From Bacteroidales bacterium (GTDB lineage Bacteria > Bacteroidota > Bacteroidia > Bacteroidales > UBA932), in NCBI GenBank assembly GCA_017619675.1, contig JAFZRX010000007.1:123382-187381 (forward strand): 64,000 bases of DNA. The letters run 5' to 3'. Position numbers and translations under genes: made by a program. Below, piece by piece: positions 40,859-50,382 of this stretch. The notes below the pieces were generated by a model. It was not told the origin of the DNA and ran no database searches. It saw only the letters and a program-made list of their open reading frames with translations. Within the stretch, counting starts at the first letter, position 1. Every line of letters begins with the position of its first letter.

Positions 40859-43096
40859 TTATTTGATTTCTATGGAAGTGCTCGTGCGCAGGTCATCCGA
40901 AGCTGATCCCAGCAGCAGTTCAACCTGGCCCTTCTCAAGCTGCCAGCCGGTGTCAGACCACCAGCAGAGCTCGCTTACAGGGAACTCCAGGGTAACTTTC
41001 TTGCTCTCCCCCGCTCCCAGGGCAACCCTCTTGAACGCCTTGAGTTCCTTGGCCGGATATTCAACCTTGGCGTCCTTGCGGCTTACATACAACTGGGCCA
41101 CTTCCTCCGCCGGCATATCACCGGTATTCTTGAGGTCGAAGGTAACCTTAACGGTATCGCCCTCCTTGTACGCTTTCTTTGAAGCGGCAAGGCCGGAGTA
41201 CTCGAAGTCTACGTACGAGAGGCCATGGCCGAAGGCGTATGCCACCGGGACTCCCTTTGTGTCAAACCAGCGGTAGCCCACCAGGAGACCCTCAGTGTAC
41301 TTTGAGTCCGGGGTGACGCGGCGCATAGGGCCGCCTGCGGCCATGTCGGCGCGGTACATCCCGGTGAAAAGGTCTTCCTGGGTCTCCGCCCTGTTGGGGA
41401 AGTTGCCCATCGCGTAAGCCGGAGATTCCTCCAGCACGCGCGGATATGTGAACGGAAGTTTTCCGGACGGGGCCCTGTCACCAAAGAGCACCTCTGCAAG
41501 GGCGGTTCCGCCCTCTATTCCGTTCCACCAGCCCTGTACCATGGCCTTAGAGCAGGCCTCCACGGCTGCAAGTTCAAGCGGGCCGCCGGAGATAACAACG
41601 CTGACCATGTTGGGGTTGGCCTCTGCCAGAGCGGCAGCGATGGCTTCCTGGCCAACCGGGAGCTTGATGTTCTGGCGGTCGCTTCCCTCGGTCTCTATGT
41701 TCTTGTTGGTTCCGCAGAAGTAGAGCACCAGGTCCGCAGACTTGGCCAGTTCAACAGCCTCTGCAAGGAGGTCTGCGTCAGGCTCCTCGTCTATTGCCAT
41801 GGCCTGGAGAGGTCCGGGTGTCTGGCCGGGACGCACCCTTCCGCCAAAGTTCCTGTAACCGGGGGCGTAGAGCACCTTTATGGCGTTGCCGGCCCTGCGC
41901 TGGATACCCTGCAGGGGTGTGACCTCGTAAGGGGTCTTCACGCCCGCGCCCACACCGCCGGCGGCGGTGGACAGCACGGCGTTCTGGCCTATCACGGCTA
42001 TCGTCTTCACGTCCTTGGCTATAGGAAGTCCCTTGCCCTTGTTGCTGAGCAGCACTATGGAGCGGCGGGCCACCTCCAGGGCGGCCTGGCGGCTCTCAGG
42101 CTGCGAAGTCTGCACCAGGTTGCTCTTGTCCGCAGGGATGGGCTCTATGGCATAGCGCACGCGGAGCAGTTCGCGCACCTTGTCGTCAACCACCTTCTCG
42201 GACACCTTGCCCGCAGCGATGGAGTCGATGAGCGGAGGTCCAAGGTAGTTGTCTCCCGTCATCTGCACGTCGAGGCCGTGCAGCGCGGCTCCCATGGTGC
42301 TGTGCGTGGCTCCCCAGTCTGACACCGTGATGCCCTTGAAGCCCCATTCGCCGCGCAGGATCTCGTTCAGGAGGTGTTCGTTCTCAGAGCAGTAGTCTCC
42401 GTTCACCTTGTTGTACGCGGGCATTATGGCCATTGCGCCGGCCTCCTTTACGGTGGCCTCGAAAGGCTTGAGGTAGATCTCGCGCATCACCCTTTCGTCA
42501 ATAATCACGTTCACGCTGCCGCGGTTGGTCTCCTGGTTGTTTATGGCGAAGTGCTTCACGCAGGCGGCGGTTCCCGCATCCTGCATTCCCTTCACGTAGC
42601 CAACTGCAAGGGCGGCCGCAAGGGCCGGGTCCTCGCTCAGGTACTCGTAACTGCGGCCGCCCACGGGCAACCTCTGGATGTTGATGGCGGGGCCCAGCAT
42701 CACGTCCTTTCCGCGGAGGCGGGCCTCCACGCCAATCCCATGGCCGTAGTCATAGGCCAGGGAAGGGTCCCAGGTGGCGGCAAGCGCCGATCCCGTGGGG
42801 AAATACGTGGCGGAGTCCAGCTGCCAGCCCAGCGGGCGGAAGCCGTCTCCCAGTTCCTCGCGCACGCCGAACGGGCCGTCGGCGTACTTGATGTCCTGGA
42901 TTCCCAGGCGGGGAACGCCTTCGGAGGACATGATGGTCTTGGAGTGGAGCATCATCACCTTCTCCTCCAGGGACATCTGGGCGATAATCTTGTCAATCTC
43001 CTTGTCGTGCTTTGTAAGCAGGTCCTGGGGAGAGGTCTTGGCGCAGCCCGCCACAAGGGCCATGGCTGCCAATACCGGAATGATCAGTCTTCTCAT
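40859..43096 (-). CDS. GH3 beta-glycosidase lipoprotein
   Basis: 745 residues, lipobox VAGC. The nucleophile is Asp260 in TVSDWGATHS; the barrel starts with LSLEEKVMMLHSK..., KHFAINNQETNRG marks the substrate site, and the (alpha/beta)6 domain and C-terminal fibronectin-like domain (YKEGDTVKVTFDLKNTGDMPAEEVAQLYV) follow. Beta-glucosidase or beta-xylosidase of plant oligosaccharides at the cell envelope. It ends the operon hypD-activase-GH127-symporter-GH3, 1 bp after the symporter gene. Confidence 0.93.
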   Translation of the reverse strand: MRRLIIPVLAAMALVAGCAKTSPQDLLTKHDKEIDKIIAQMSLEEKVMMLHSKTIMSSEGVPRLGIQDIKYADGPFGVREELGDGFRPLGWQLDSATYFPTGSALAATWDPSLAYDYGHGIGVEARLRGKDVMLGPAINIQRLPVGGRSYEYLSEDPALAAALAVGYVKGMQDAGTAACVKHFAINNQETNRGSVNVIIDERVMREIYLKPFEATVKEAGAMAIMPAYNKVNGDYCSENEHLLNEILRGEWGFKGITVSDWGATHSTMGAALHGLDVQMTGDNYLGPPLIDSIAAGKVSEKVVDDKVRELLRVRYAIEPIPADKSNLVQTSQPESRQAALEVARRSIVLLSNKGKGLPIAKDVKTIAVIGQNAVLSTAAGGVGAGVKTPYEVTPLQGIQRRAGNAIKVLYAPGYRNFGGRVRPGQTPGPLQAMAIDEEPDADLLAEAVELAKSADLVLYFCGTNKNIETEGSDRQNIKLPVGQEAIAAALAEANPNMVSVVISGGPLELAAVEACSKAMVQGWWNGIEGGTALAEVLFGDRAPSGKLPFTYPRVLEESPAYAMGNFPNRAETQEDLFTGMYRADMAAGGPMRRVTPDSKYTEGLLVGYRWFDTKGVPVAYAFGHGLSYVDFEYSGLAASKKAYKEGDTVKVTFDLKNTGDMPAEEVAQLYVSRKDAKVEYPAKELKAFKRVALGAGESKKVTLEFPVSELCWWSDTGWQLEKGQVELLLGSASDDLRTSTSIEIK

Positions 43097-43097
43097 A

Positions 43098-44486
43098 TTA
43101 TTTCTTTATTGGATATTTCTTCTCTACGTCCTTGAGCGCGGCCAGCGCCTGCGGGAACAGGAACAGCAGGGACAGGACATTTATCCAGGTGGTAAGTCCA
43201 AGGCCCACGTCGCCCCATTTCCAGGCCGTGTCGGAACTGGTACAGGCCCCGAGCACAACCAAAGTTAGCATTAATATTCTATAAACCCATACGACGGCCT
43301 TCTCAGCCTTGCTTCCGGCTTTGCCGCTGCGGCTGAATATATATGCGATGCTGGATTCAGCGTAGAAGTAATACGCCATCAGGGTGGTGAATACGAAAAA
43401 TGTCAGCGCCACCGCCACAAAGGCGCTTCCAAAGCCGTGGAAAACGGTGTCAATGGCCGCCTGGGTGTAGCCCACGTAATTGCTTCCAAGCGCCGGGGCA
43501 GCCGCATAAAGCAGTTCACCGCTGCCGGAATCGACAATGTTGTAATTCCCGGTGCAGAGTATCATCAGGGCCGTAGCCGTACAAACCAGGATGGTGTCGA
43601 TGTATACGGAGAAAGCCTGCACCAGGCCCTGCTGGGCGGGCATTTCGTTCTCCGCGCTTGCGGAGACTATTGCCCCGCCGCCCTGGCCCGCCTCGTTGGA
43701 GAACAGGCCGCGCTTAACTCCCATGGCAAAGGTGTTTCCCAGCATTCCGCCCACCAGCGGATTAATGCCGAAGGCACTTCTCACAATCAGCCCCAGCATC
43801 CCCGGAACCACCTTGATGTTTGCACCGATTATTATCAACGCCATCAGGATATAGGCGATGGCCATGAACGGGGTCACCACCGTGGCCACGTTGGCGATGC
43901 GCTTCGCCCCGCCGATGATCACCAGGCTCAGCACGAACGCCAGCACAGCGCCGGACACCCACGGCTTAACTGCGAATGAATTCTCGAACGCCCCTGAAAC
44001 GCCGTTGGCCTGCGTCAGCACCAGCAGCATGCCATATCCCGCAATCGTCAATATGGCGAAAAGCATTCCCAGCCCCGGCTTCTTCAATCCTTTCTCTATG
44101 TAGGAAGCCGGGCCTCCGCGCAACTCGCCCTTATGCTTGAAGTTGTATATCTGCGCCAGCGTGGATTCCGTAAACGCGGTGGACGCTCCCAGGAATGCTA
44201 TGACCCACATCCAGAACACGGCACCGGGGCCTCCCAGGGCGATGGCCGTGGCCACGCCCACTATGTTCCCGGTGCCCACCCTTCCGGAAAGGGCCACGCA
44301 GAATGCCTGGAACGGGGAAAAACTTTTCTGGTCCGATGACTTCCGCCGCCCGAAGAGCAACTTTGCCATCAATCCTACCCTGCGTATCTGCACGCACCGC
44401 GTGCGTATGGTAAAATACAGTCCAGCCCCCACCAGCAGCACTATCAGCGCCGGGCTCCATATTATGTTGTAGATAATTTCAGTCAC
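43098..44486 (-). CDS. Sodium:alanine/glycine-type amino-acid symporter (AGCS family)
   Basis: 462 residues, about 10-11 helices. Family signature PFQAFCVALSGRVGTGNIVGVATAIALGGPGAVFWMWV (~residues 58-95) and GGPASYIEKGL. Takes up small neutral amino acids with Na+. The start is GTG (44484-44486), inside the last codons of the GH127 gene, so 8 bp overlap. In this operon the likely cargo is hydroxyproline, proline or a small glycosylated amino acid; AGCS members studied so far carry Ala/Gly, so this cargo is inference. Confidence 0.93.
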   Translation of the reverse strand: MTEIIYNIIWSPALIVLLVGAGLYFTIRTRCVQIRRVGLMAKLLFGRRKSSDQKSFSPFQAFCVALSGRVGTGNIVGVATAIALGGPGAVFWMWVIAFLGASTAFTESTLAQIYNFKHKGELRGGPASYIEKGLKKPGLGMLFAILTIAGYGMLLVLTQANGVSGAFENSFAVKPWVSGAVLAFVLSLVIIGGAKRIANVATVVTPFMAIAYILMALIIIGANIKVVPGMLGLIVRSAFGINPLVGGMLGNTFAMGVKRGLFSNEAGQGGGAIVSASAENEMPAQQGLVQAFSVYIDTILVCTATALMILCTGNYNIVDSGSGELLYAAAPALGSNYVGYTQAAIDTVFHGFGSAFVAVALTFFVFTTLMAYYFYAESSIAYIFSRSGKAGSKAEKAVVWVYRILMLTLVVLGACTSSDTAWKWGDVGLGLTTWINVLSLLFLFPQALAALKDVEKKYPIKK

Positions 44487-46914
44487 TTTCAGTCAAGTTC
44501 AGTCTAAGGTAATGTGTCCCACGTTCCGTCATATAATAGTCCGGATAGAATGTCTTTCCGTCCAGGGTCATCGTATATATGTTTCCGTTTGTACCGTCCG
44601 CACCGTCAGCCCCGTTGAGCACCAGGCCGTCCAGTCCCGGATCCAGCGTGAACTCCGCCTGGTCCCAGGAATTGATCTCCGGCGACGCCATCACCAGCGG
44701 GCCATACAACAGCGCTCCGAGCCATCTTGGCTCGAACGCTGTTGAAGGCCCGCCCTCCGCCGTGGCCGCAACCTCCATCTTATCAGGTCCGTAGAACAGA
44801 TGCGCGCCGAACGGCATCTCAATCTCCACCCTGTCCCCCGCTTTCCACTCACGCTCAGGGATTTCCACATAGGATGACGGCTGGTACTTCCTGCCAACCT
44901 TCCTGCCGTTCAGCCTTATCCTGAAGTCCTTTCCCACCCAGTAAGGAACGCGCAGTTTCATTGCAAAGCGGCCGCCTTCCTCTATGGTTATCACGGACTT
45001 CTCCGCAGGCCAGGCGCATTCCTGGCGCAGGGTGACGCCCTTCGCCTCCCAGTTTGCCACAGTAGGCAAATAAAGCCCAACCCAGATGGTATTGTCGGAT
45101 ACAAAATACGCCGCCTCCTGATATTTGACGTGATTCTCTGCGCCCGTTCCGCCGCAGCAGGATGACTGCGGGGTGCGGTTCCCGAACGGCTTGGCCGCAT
45201 TCAATCCCACCGCATACTGATACGTAACTCCGTAATGCTCAGGATGTACGGAACCTACCAGCTGGTTGTAGAGCACCCTTTCATAGTAGTCCATGTAGCG
45301 GGCGTCATCGGGATTGTAGCAGTTCAGGTCCTTGGTCAGTTTTGCCAGGTTGTAGGAACAACAGGTCTCGTTAATATTGGGATCCGGCGCCGTCTCCCCG
45401 TTCCTGCGAGTCTGGGCGTTGGTGTTCATGCTCAGCATCTGGGTGTAAGGCTGGCGGAACATCTCCCCGTTTCCAACGCCTCCCATGGCATACGCATACC
45501 GGCCCTGTACCAGATTCCAGAAATTGACCGCTATGTTGTAATAATATTCATTCCCAGTCGCCTGGAACTGCTTCAGGGAACCGATGATCATTGGGATATG
45601 CTGGTTGGCGTGGCGCGTGCGGATGTCGTCTATGCCGCGCGAGAGCGGCTCGTAGAAGGCCGGGGCGTCAAAGAAGCCCGCGGCCTGCGCCAGCCGCTCC
45701 TTCTCCGTGGGGTCGCTGACCATCACGGCAAGGCGCGACAGAACCTCCTGCATTCCGCCCACTTCCCCCGCTATGTACATGTTCCACATCTCATAGCGGT
45801 TTCCGGGGCGGGCCCGCCTTTCCTCCTGGGTTGCTCCGTCCGCATCCACGAAGGTGCGGTAGTTCAGCCTGTTCCATACCCACAGGCCCATGTCCTTGGC
45901 TATCAGCAGCGCCTTGGCTGCAATCTCCGGGTCATCGACATTCAATGCAATGTCAATGAGTCCCGCCAACTGTTTGTGTATGGTATAATACGGGGCCCAG
46001 ACGCCAGTGGTATTGTTATACGGAGTATATTTCTCAATCAGAATCGGATGCTGCGCCGGGATTGCATTTATATAGCCGTATCCGTACTTGGTGCAGTCCT
46101 TCTTGTAAACGTCAAAGGCCTCCCAGGTGCCTTCCATCTTAGCCAGTTCCTCCTCCGGGGCCAGGTCGCGCGCCTCGCGGTAGCGTCCCAGCGCCGGATC
46201 CCACACAAAGGTCAGTTCCTGGCAATAGCGCAGTTCGTCCACCATCCTCCTGATATTGGCCTTCAGGGCGGCCTTCAACGAAGGGTCATCAGTACCCGCA
46301 TATGCGAACGCCAATGCGGACATATAATGCCCGGATCCGTGTCCCTTCAACTTTGTGGTAGGAGAATCCCACCCGTTGGAACGGGTATACCCCTCCGTGC
46401 TCAGTCCATATGTATCCCGGTAATTATACAGCTCCTGGGTGATATCCAGGGAAAGCAGGTTCTCTATGTCCAGGTCGCGGTTGGAAGTGAGGCGGTTGTC
46501 CCCTATGAGGCGCACGCTTCCCAGCGGAAGCGGCTGCGCCTGCGGGGTCTTTGCCGGCACTTCCCACGCCCCGCCAACGACCTTCACCTGCGCATCCAGC
46601 GGATACCCTTCGGCCTCAGCGGAATCCCCAAGGATATAACCCCGCACTGTATATTCCGAACCCGCGGCCAAACCAGCCTCCTGCTCCTCCGTTTCCCGCG
46701 CGCTGTTCATCCACTTCACCTGCCTCCACTCCCCGGAACCGTCAGAATAACTCACCCACACCTGATACGGCAGCCTTGGCGCAGTCCCCTCAGGGGTCTC
46801 TACCCGTACTGCCTCGACTTTGCGTATCTCTTTATTCTTTCCACCACATCCGGCGAGAATCACCACTCCGCAGAGCAGCGCCGTAATCCAGGTAATTATT
46901 CGGTCAGGTTTCAT
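44479..46914 (-). CDS. GH127/GH146-type (DUF1680) beta-L-arabinofuranosidase lipoprotein
   Basis: 811 residues, lipobox LAGC. Residues ~30-120 form an Ig-like domain; the (alpha/alpha)6 barrel follows. Glu516 and Cys518 (NETCCSYN) with Cys586 and Cys587 (SSCCGGTG) match the Zn-thiolate set of HypBA1 from Bifidobacterium, in which a Cys is the nucleophile. HypBA1 removes beta-L-arabinofuranose from hydroxyproline-linked arabinosides of extensin. The gene lies 15 bp after the activase and overlaps the symporter. Family is firm; linkage specificity is inferred from the hydroxyproline genes beside it. Confidence 0.88.
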   Translation of the reverse strand: MKPDRIITWITALLCGVVILAGCGGKNKEIRKVEAVRVETPEGTAPRLPYQVWVSYSDGSGEWRQVKWMNSARETEEQEAGLAAGSEYTVRGYILGDSAEAEGYPLDAQVKVVGGAWEVPAKTPQAQPLPLGSVRLIGDNRLTSNRDLDIENLLSLDITQELYNYRDTYGLSTEGYTRSNGWDSPTTKLKGHGSGHYMSALAFAYAGTDDPSLKAALKANIRRMVDELRYCQELTFVWDPALGRYREARDLAPEEELAKMEGTWEAFDVYKKDCTKYGYGYINAIPAQHPILIEKYTPYNNTTGVWAPYYTIHKQLAGLIDIALNVDDPEIAAKALLIAKDMGLWVWNRLNYRTFVDADGATQEERRARPGNRYEMWNMYIAGEVGGMQEVLSRLAVMVSDPTEKERLAQAAGFFDAPAFYEPLSRGIDDIRTRHANQHIPMIIGSLKQFQATGNEYYYNIAVNFWNLVQGRYAYAMGGVGNGEMFRQPYTQMLSMNTNAQTRRNGETAPDPNINETCCSYNLAKLTKDLNCYNPDDARYMDYYERVLYNQLVGSVHPEHYGVTYQYAVGLNAAKPFGNRTPQSSCCGGTGAENHVKYQEAAYFVSDNTIWVGLYLPTVANWEAKGVTLRQECAWPAEKSVITIEEGGRFAMKLRVPYWVGKDFRIRLNGRKVGRKYQPSSYVEIPEREWKAGDRVEIEMPFGAHLFYGPDKMEVAATAEGGPSTAFEPRWLGALLYGPLVMASPEINSWDQAEFTLDPGLDGLVLNGADGADGTNGNIYTMTLDGKTFYPDYYMTERGTHYLRLNLTESD

Positions 46915-46929
46915 ATACAGTGTCTTTTA

Positions 46930-47838
46930 TTATCCACCAATCCGGCATTCTATGCCGCGTGCATTAAAAATCTCAAGCGCCGCTTCCTGTTCCTCTGCCG
47001 ACGGGGTCTCAAACGGGTAATTGTCCGGGTTGAAGGTGGACCACATGCGGCGGTGTTTGCCTTTGGCTACGTCGTGGTACGGGAGGAGGTCAACCTCCTG
47101 CGGCGGGGTTGGCAGGGAGAGGAGGAAGTCCGCGGCGGCGGTGAGGTTGTCCTGGTCCGCGTTCACGCCTTTTATGAGGGGGATGCGGATCCAGTAGGGG
47201 GCTTTCAGCTCGGAGAGGAGGCGTATGTTACTTAGAATCAGTTCGTTGTCTGCACCGGTGTATTTGCGGTGGAGGGCTGGGTCCATCAGTTTGAGGTCAA
47301 CCAGGAAGAGGTCGCAGTTGGGGACGGCGCGGCGGAGGGTTTGCGGCGGCACCAGCAGGCAGGTGTCCACGCAACGGTGGAAGCCGCGCCTGCCAAGTTC
47401 CTCCAGCAGGGCAACGGCGTAGTCAGCGTCAAGCAGCGGCTCTCCGCCGCACAGCGTGACGCCTCCGCCGCCGGTTTCCATCACTCCCCTTTCCTTTTCT
47501 ATCTCCGCCATCAATTGGTCCATGGGCCAGTCCTTGCCGCTGATTTCCAGGGCCGTGGTGGGGCAGGAGTCCGCGCAGGCGCCGCAGAGGACGCATACGT
47601 CTTTATCCTGGACTACGCCATCGGCAGTGAATGTCAGGGCTCCCGTTGGACAGGCGTCGATGCAGGTATGGCAACCTATGCATCTGCTCTGCTTGTACAG
47701 AAGCTGCGGCTGCGGGTCCCAGCTTTCCGGATTATGGCACCATACGCACCTGAGTGGGCAGCCCTTTAGGAATATGGTGGTGCGGATTCCGGGGCCGTCG
47801 TGTAGGGCGTATCGCTTGATGTCAAAAATCAGGGCCAT
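46930..47838 (-). CDS. Glycyl-radical enzyme activase (radical SAM), HypD activator
   Basis: 302 residues. SAM-cluster cysteines Cys27, Cys31, Cys34 (KGCPLRCVWCHNPE, CxxxCxxC), and two extra ferredoxin clusters CIGCHTCIDACP (~residues 53-64) and CVLCGACADSCP (~82-93), typical of PFL-activase relatives of dehydratase type. GGGVTLCGGEPLLDADY is the SAM-contact segment. It puts the glycyl radical onto the enzyme encoded 3 bp upstream. Oxygen-sensitive, cytoplasmic. Confidence 0.94.
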   Translation of the reverse strand: MALIFDIKRYALHDGPGIRTTIFLKGCPLRCVWCHNPESWDPQPQLLYKQSRCIGCHTCIDACPTGALTFTADGVVQDKDVCVLCGACADSCPTTALEISGKDWPMDQLMAEIEKERGVMETGGGGVTLCGGEPLLDADYAVALLEELGRRGFHRCVDTCLLVPPQTLRRAVPNCDLFLVDLKLMDPALHRKYTGADNELILSNIRLLSELKAPYWIRIPLIKGVNADQDNLTAAADFLLSLPTPPQEVDLLPYHDVAKGKHRRMWSTFNPDNYPFETPSAEEQEAALEIFNARGIECRIGG

Positions 47839-47841
47839 GGG

Positions 47842-50205
47842 TTAAAACTCTTGGTTCTGGGTGCGGGCTATGATTTCTTCCTGGAGCTGGGAGGTCATGT
47901 CGTTGAAATAGTCAGAGTAGCCGGCCACGCGGACAAGCAGGTCGCGGTACTGGTCCGGATGCCGCTGGGCGTCGCGGAGGGTCTCCGTATCGACTATGTT
48001 GAACTGGATATGGTGTCCGCCAAGGCGGAAGTATTCCCTGATGAGCTTGCCCAGTTTGGAAACGTCCTGGTCCGTCTTGAGGAGGGCCGGGGTGAACCGG
48101 ACGTTGAGAAGGGTGCCGCCGCTCCTGGTCTGGTCCAGTTTGCCCAGGGAGCGGATCACGGCGGTGGGGCCGTTGGTGTCCGCGCCGTGCGCAGGGGAGG
48201 TGCCGTCGGAAATGGCAAAATGGGCGAAGCGCCCGTCCGCTGAAGCCCCGCATACCTGGCCGAAATAGTTGTGGCAGGTGGTGGACAGCATGTTCAGGTA
48301 GGTCTTGCCGCCACGGGTGTTGGGGCGGCCTTCTATGGCGCCTACCAGGTCGTTGTATACACGGAGGGCTATGTCGTCCGCATAAGGGTTGTCATTGCCG
48401 AAGAACGGAGTGTGGTTGCGGATGTACTGGCGCATGACCTCATCACCCTGGAAGTTGCGCTGAAGGGCATTCAGCAACTGGTCCATGGTGTATCGGCCAT
48501 CCTGGAAGATATGCTTCTTAATTACTGACAGACAGTCTGTTATGGTTCCCAGGCCGGTGCACTGGATGTAGGTTGTATTGTACCTGGCGCCGCCGCTGTA
48601 GTAGTCCATCCCCTTGTCTATGCAGTCGTCTATGTACAGGCTCAGGAAGGTGGCCGGGGCGTAGAGGCTGAACATCCTTTCAATGTAGTTGTTCACGCTC
48701 AGTTTCAGGTTCACGAAGTACTCCATCTGGGCCTTCCAGGCAGCGTACAGTTGCTCGAAGTCCCTGAAGGTGCGGGGGTCTCCGGTCTTGAGGCCTATCT
48801 GCTTTCCAGTCTCCGGATCAATGCCGTCGTTAAGCGTTATTTCCAGGATCTTGGGGGTGTTCAGATAGCCTGTCAGAAGGTATGCTTCCTTGCCGAAGGC
48901 GCCCACCTCTATGCAGCCGGAGCAGCCGCCCTCGCGGGCGTCCTGAAGGCTCTTCCCCTGGCGGACCAGTTCCTGCACATAGGTGTCAGGATTGAATACT
49001 GAAGGGTATCCGAAACCCCTGCGTATTACCTTTATTCCGGCTTCCAGGAAGTCATCCGGGGTGTTCTTGGAAATGTGGATGCTGAGGCCCGGCTGCAGTT
49101 CGTGAAGTTCCTCCTGGATCTCCAGGATCATGTAGGAGAGGGGGTTCACGGCGCTGTTGCCGTCTCGGTCTATCCCGCCTATGTTGATGTTTGTGAAGTC
49201 ATTGTATGTGCCTGATTCCCTGGCGGTTATGCCTACCTTTGGAGGGGCGGGCTGGTTGTTGAACTTGATCCAGAGGCAGCTCAGCAGTTCCTTGGCTGAG
49301 TCATAGTTGAGAGTGCCGTCCTCCAGTCCCTTCTTGTAGAACGGATAGAGGTGCTGGTCAAGATGGCCCGGGTTCATGGAGTCCCAGCCGTTGAGTTCGG
49401 TGACGGTGCCCAGATGGACGAACCAGTACATCTGGATGGCCTCCCAGAGGTCACGCGGCGCGTGGGCGGGCACCCAGTCGCATACGGAGGCTATCTTTAA
49501 CAGTTCCTCCCTGCGGCGGGGGTTGCGCTCCGCGGCGGCCATTTCGCGCGCCAGCGCCGCATGGCGCTGCGCGAACAGTATGGCCGCGTCGCAGGAGATG
49601 GCCATCGCCTCCAGTTCCTGCTGCTTGTCCGTGGCTTGCGCATCGGCAATGTAATCCAACTCCGATATGCGCTTGGCTATGCGCTCCTTCATGTCCAGCA
49701 GCCCCTCGCGGTACATCCTGCCGTCCATGGCAGTGTGTCCCGCCGCGCGCTGCTCCATGAACTCCGTGAAAACGCCCGCATGATAGGCTTCCTCCCACTC
49801 TTTGGACACGTGCCCGAAGATGCGCTCGCGCTGGGTCTTTCCTTCCCAATAAGGGATGACCTCGCGCCTGTAAGTCTCTATGTCATCGGCACTTATGTGA
49901 TAGCTCTGGAGTTCGCGGGTGTCAAGCACGCGCAGGTCCTCCTCGCTGTGGCAGGTGAGCTCGGGGAAGGTGGGCACGGCCTTTGGACGCGGGCCCCTCT
50001 CGCCCACTATCAGCTCATCCGGACCAATGTATATGGTCTTCTTGGCGCAAATCTCGTAGAAGTTCCTGGCCCTGAGTATGGGTATGGGATATTTGCCGTA
50101 GTTCTCCTTGTAGAACTCCGTCTCTATCAGGGCCCTCTCGATGCTCAGGGTCGTTGGAGTCTCCACGCTTTCCTTGCGCAGGCGCTTTATCCTGTCATTC
50201 ATCAT
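47842..50205 (-). CDS. hypD: Glycyl-radical enzyme, trans-4-hydroxy-L-proline dehydratase (HypD)
   Basis: 787 residues. The thiyl Cys431 and Glu433 lie in GGCSGCIEVGAFGKEAY, nearly the same as in Clostridioides HypD, and Gly762 of RVAGYSDYF is the radical glycine. RESGTYNDFTNINIGG and NGWDSMNPGHLDQ also fit HypD rather than PFL or choline lyase. HypD removes water from hydroxyproline to give pyrroline-5-carboxylate, which ProC reduces to proline; no proC is in the window. First gene of the five-gene operon; box TATATTTG at 50224-50231. ATG 50205 or 50202. Confidence 0.9.
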   Translation of the reverse strand: MMNDRIKRLRKESVETPTTLSIERALIETEFYKENYGKYPIPILRARNFYEICAKKTIYIGPDELIVGERGPRPKAVPTFPELTCHSEEDLRVLDTRELQSYHISADDIETYRREVIPYWEGKTQRERIFGHVSKEWEEAYHAGVFTEFMEQRAAGHTAMDGRMYREGLLDMKERIAKRISELDYIADAQATDKQQELEAMAISCDAAILFAQRHAALAREMAAAERNPRRREELLKIASVCDWVPAHAPRDLWEAIQMYWFVHLGTVTELNGWDSMNPGHLDQHLYPFYKKGLEDGTLNYDSAKELLSCLWIKFNNQPAPPKVGITARESGTYNDFTNINIGGIDRDGNSAVNPLSYMILEIQEELHELQPGLSIHISKNTPDDFLEAGIKVIRRGFGYPSVFNPDTYVQELVRQGKSLQDAREGGCSGCIEVGAFGKEAYLLTGYLNTPKILEITLNDGIDPETGKQIGLKTGDPRTFRDFEQLYAAWKAQMEYFVNLKLSVNNYIERMFSLYAPATFLSLYIDDCIDKGMDYYSGGARYNTTYIQCTGLGTITDCLSVIKKHIFQDGRYTMDQLLNALQRNFQGDEVMRQYIRNHTPFFGNDNPYADDIALRVYNDLVGAIEGRPNTRGGKTYLNMLSTTCHNYFGQVCGASADGRFAHFAISDGTSPAHGADTNGPTAVIRSLGKLDQTRSGGTLLNVRFTPALLKTDQDVSKLGKLIREYFRLGGHHIQFNIVDTETLRDAQRHPDQYRDLLVRVAGYSDYFNDMTSQLQEEIIARTQNQEF

Positions 50206-50223
50206 CTTGCGAATAGTTCATTA

Positions 50224-50231
50224 CAAATATA
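50224..50231 (-). promoter_or_regulatory. Promoter -7 box of the hydroxyproline/arabinoside operon
   Basis: TATATTTG on the minus strand, 18 bp before ATG 50205. The rest of the 177-bp divergent gap (50206-50382) is A/T-rich, with TAACTTTC (50344-50351), one base off consensus, as a possible -7 box for the GH9 gene on the plus strand. Confidence 0.55.
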
Positions 50232-50382
50232 GTCATTTATCCGTTTTGCTGATAATGAACATGTTAAGAAGAACAATGCATTTTTAATTATTTTTATTAA
50301 TGTAATAAGTATTTAAAATGGGGCTTTAATAAATAATTTTTATTAACTTTCGGGGCTAGAATATCATTATTATCATTCCAAT

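Noticed and set aside
45235-47235. Long plus-strand open frame (666 codons)
   Set aside because: It is antisense to the GH127-type gene and the activase; both sense genes have clear catalytic motifs, and the antisense protein has no recognised domain. High G+C with codon bias keeps this frame open by chance.
47842-50205. Pyruvate formate-lyase or choline TMA-lyase
   Set aside because: The Cys region GCSGCIEVGAFGKEAY and RESGTYNDF fit HypD; PFL has two adjacent active-site cysteines, and no microcompartment genes for choline use are near.
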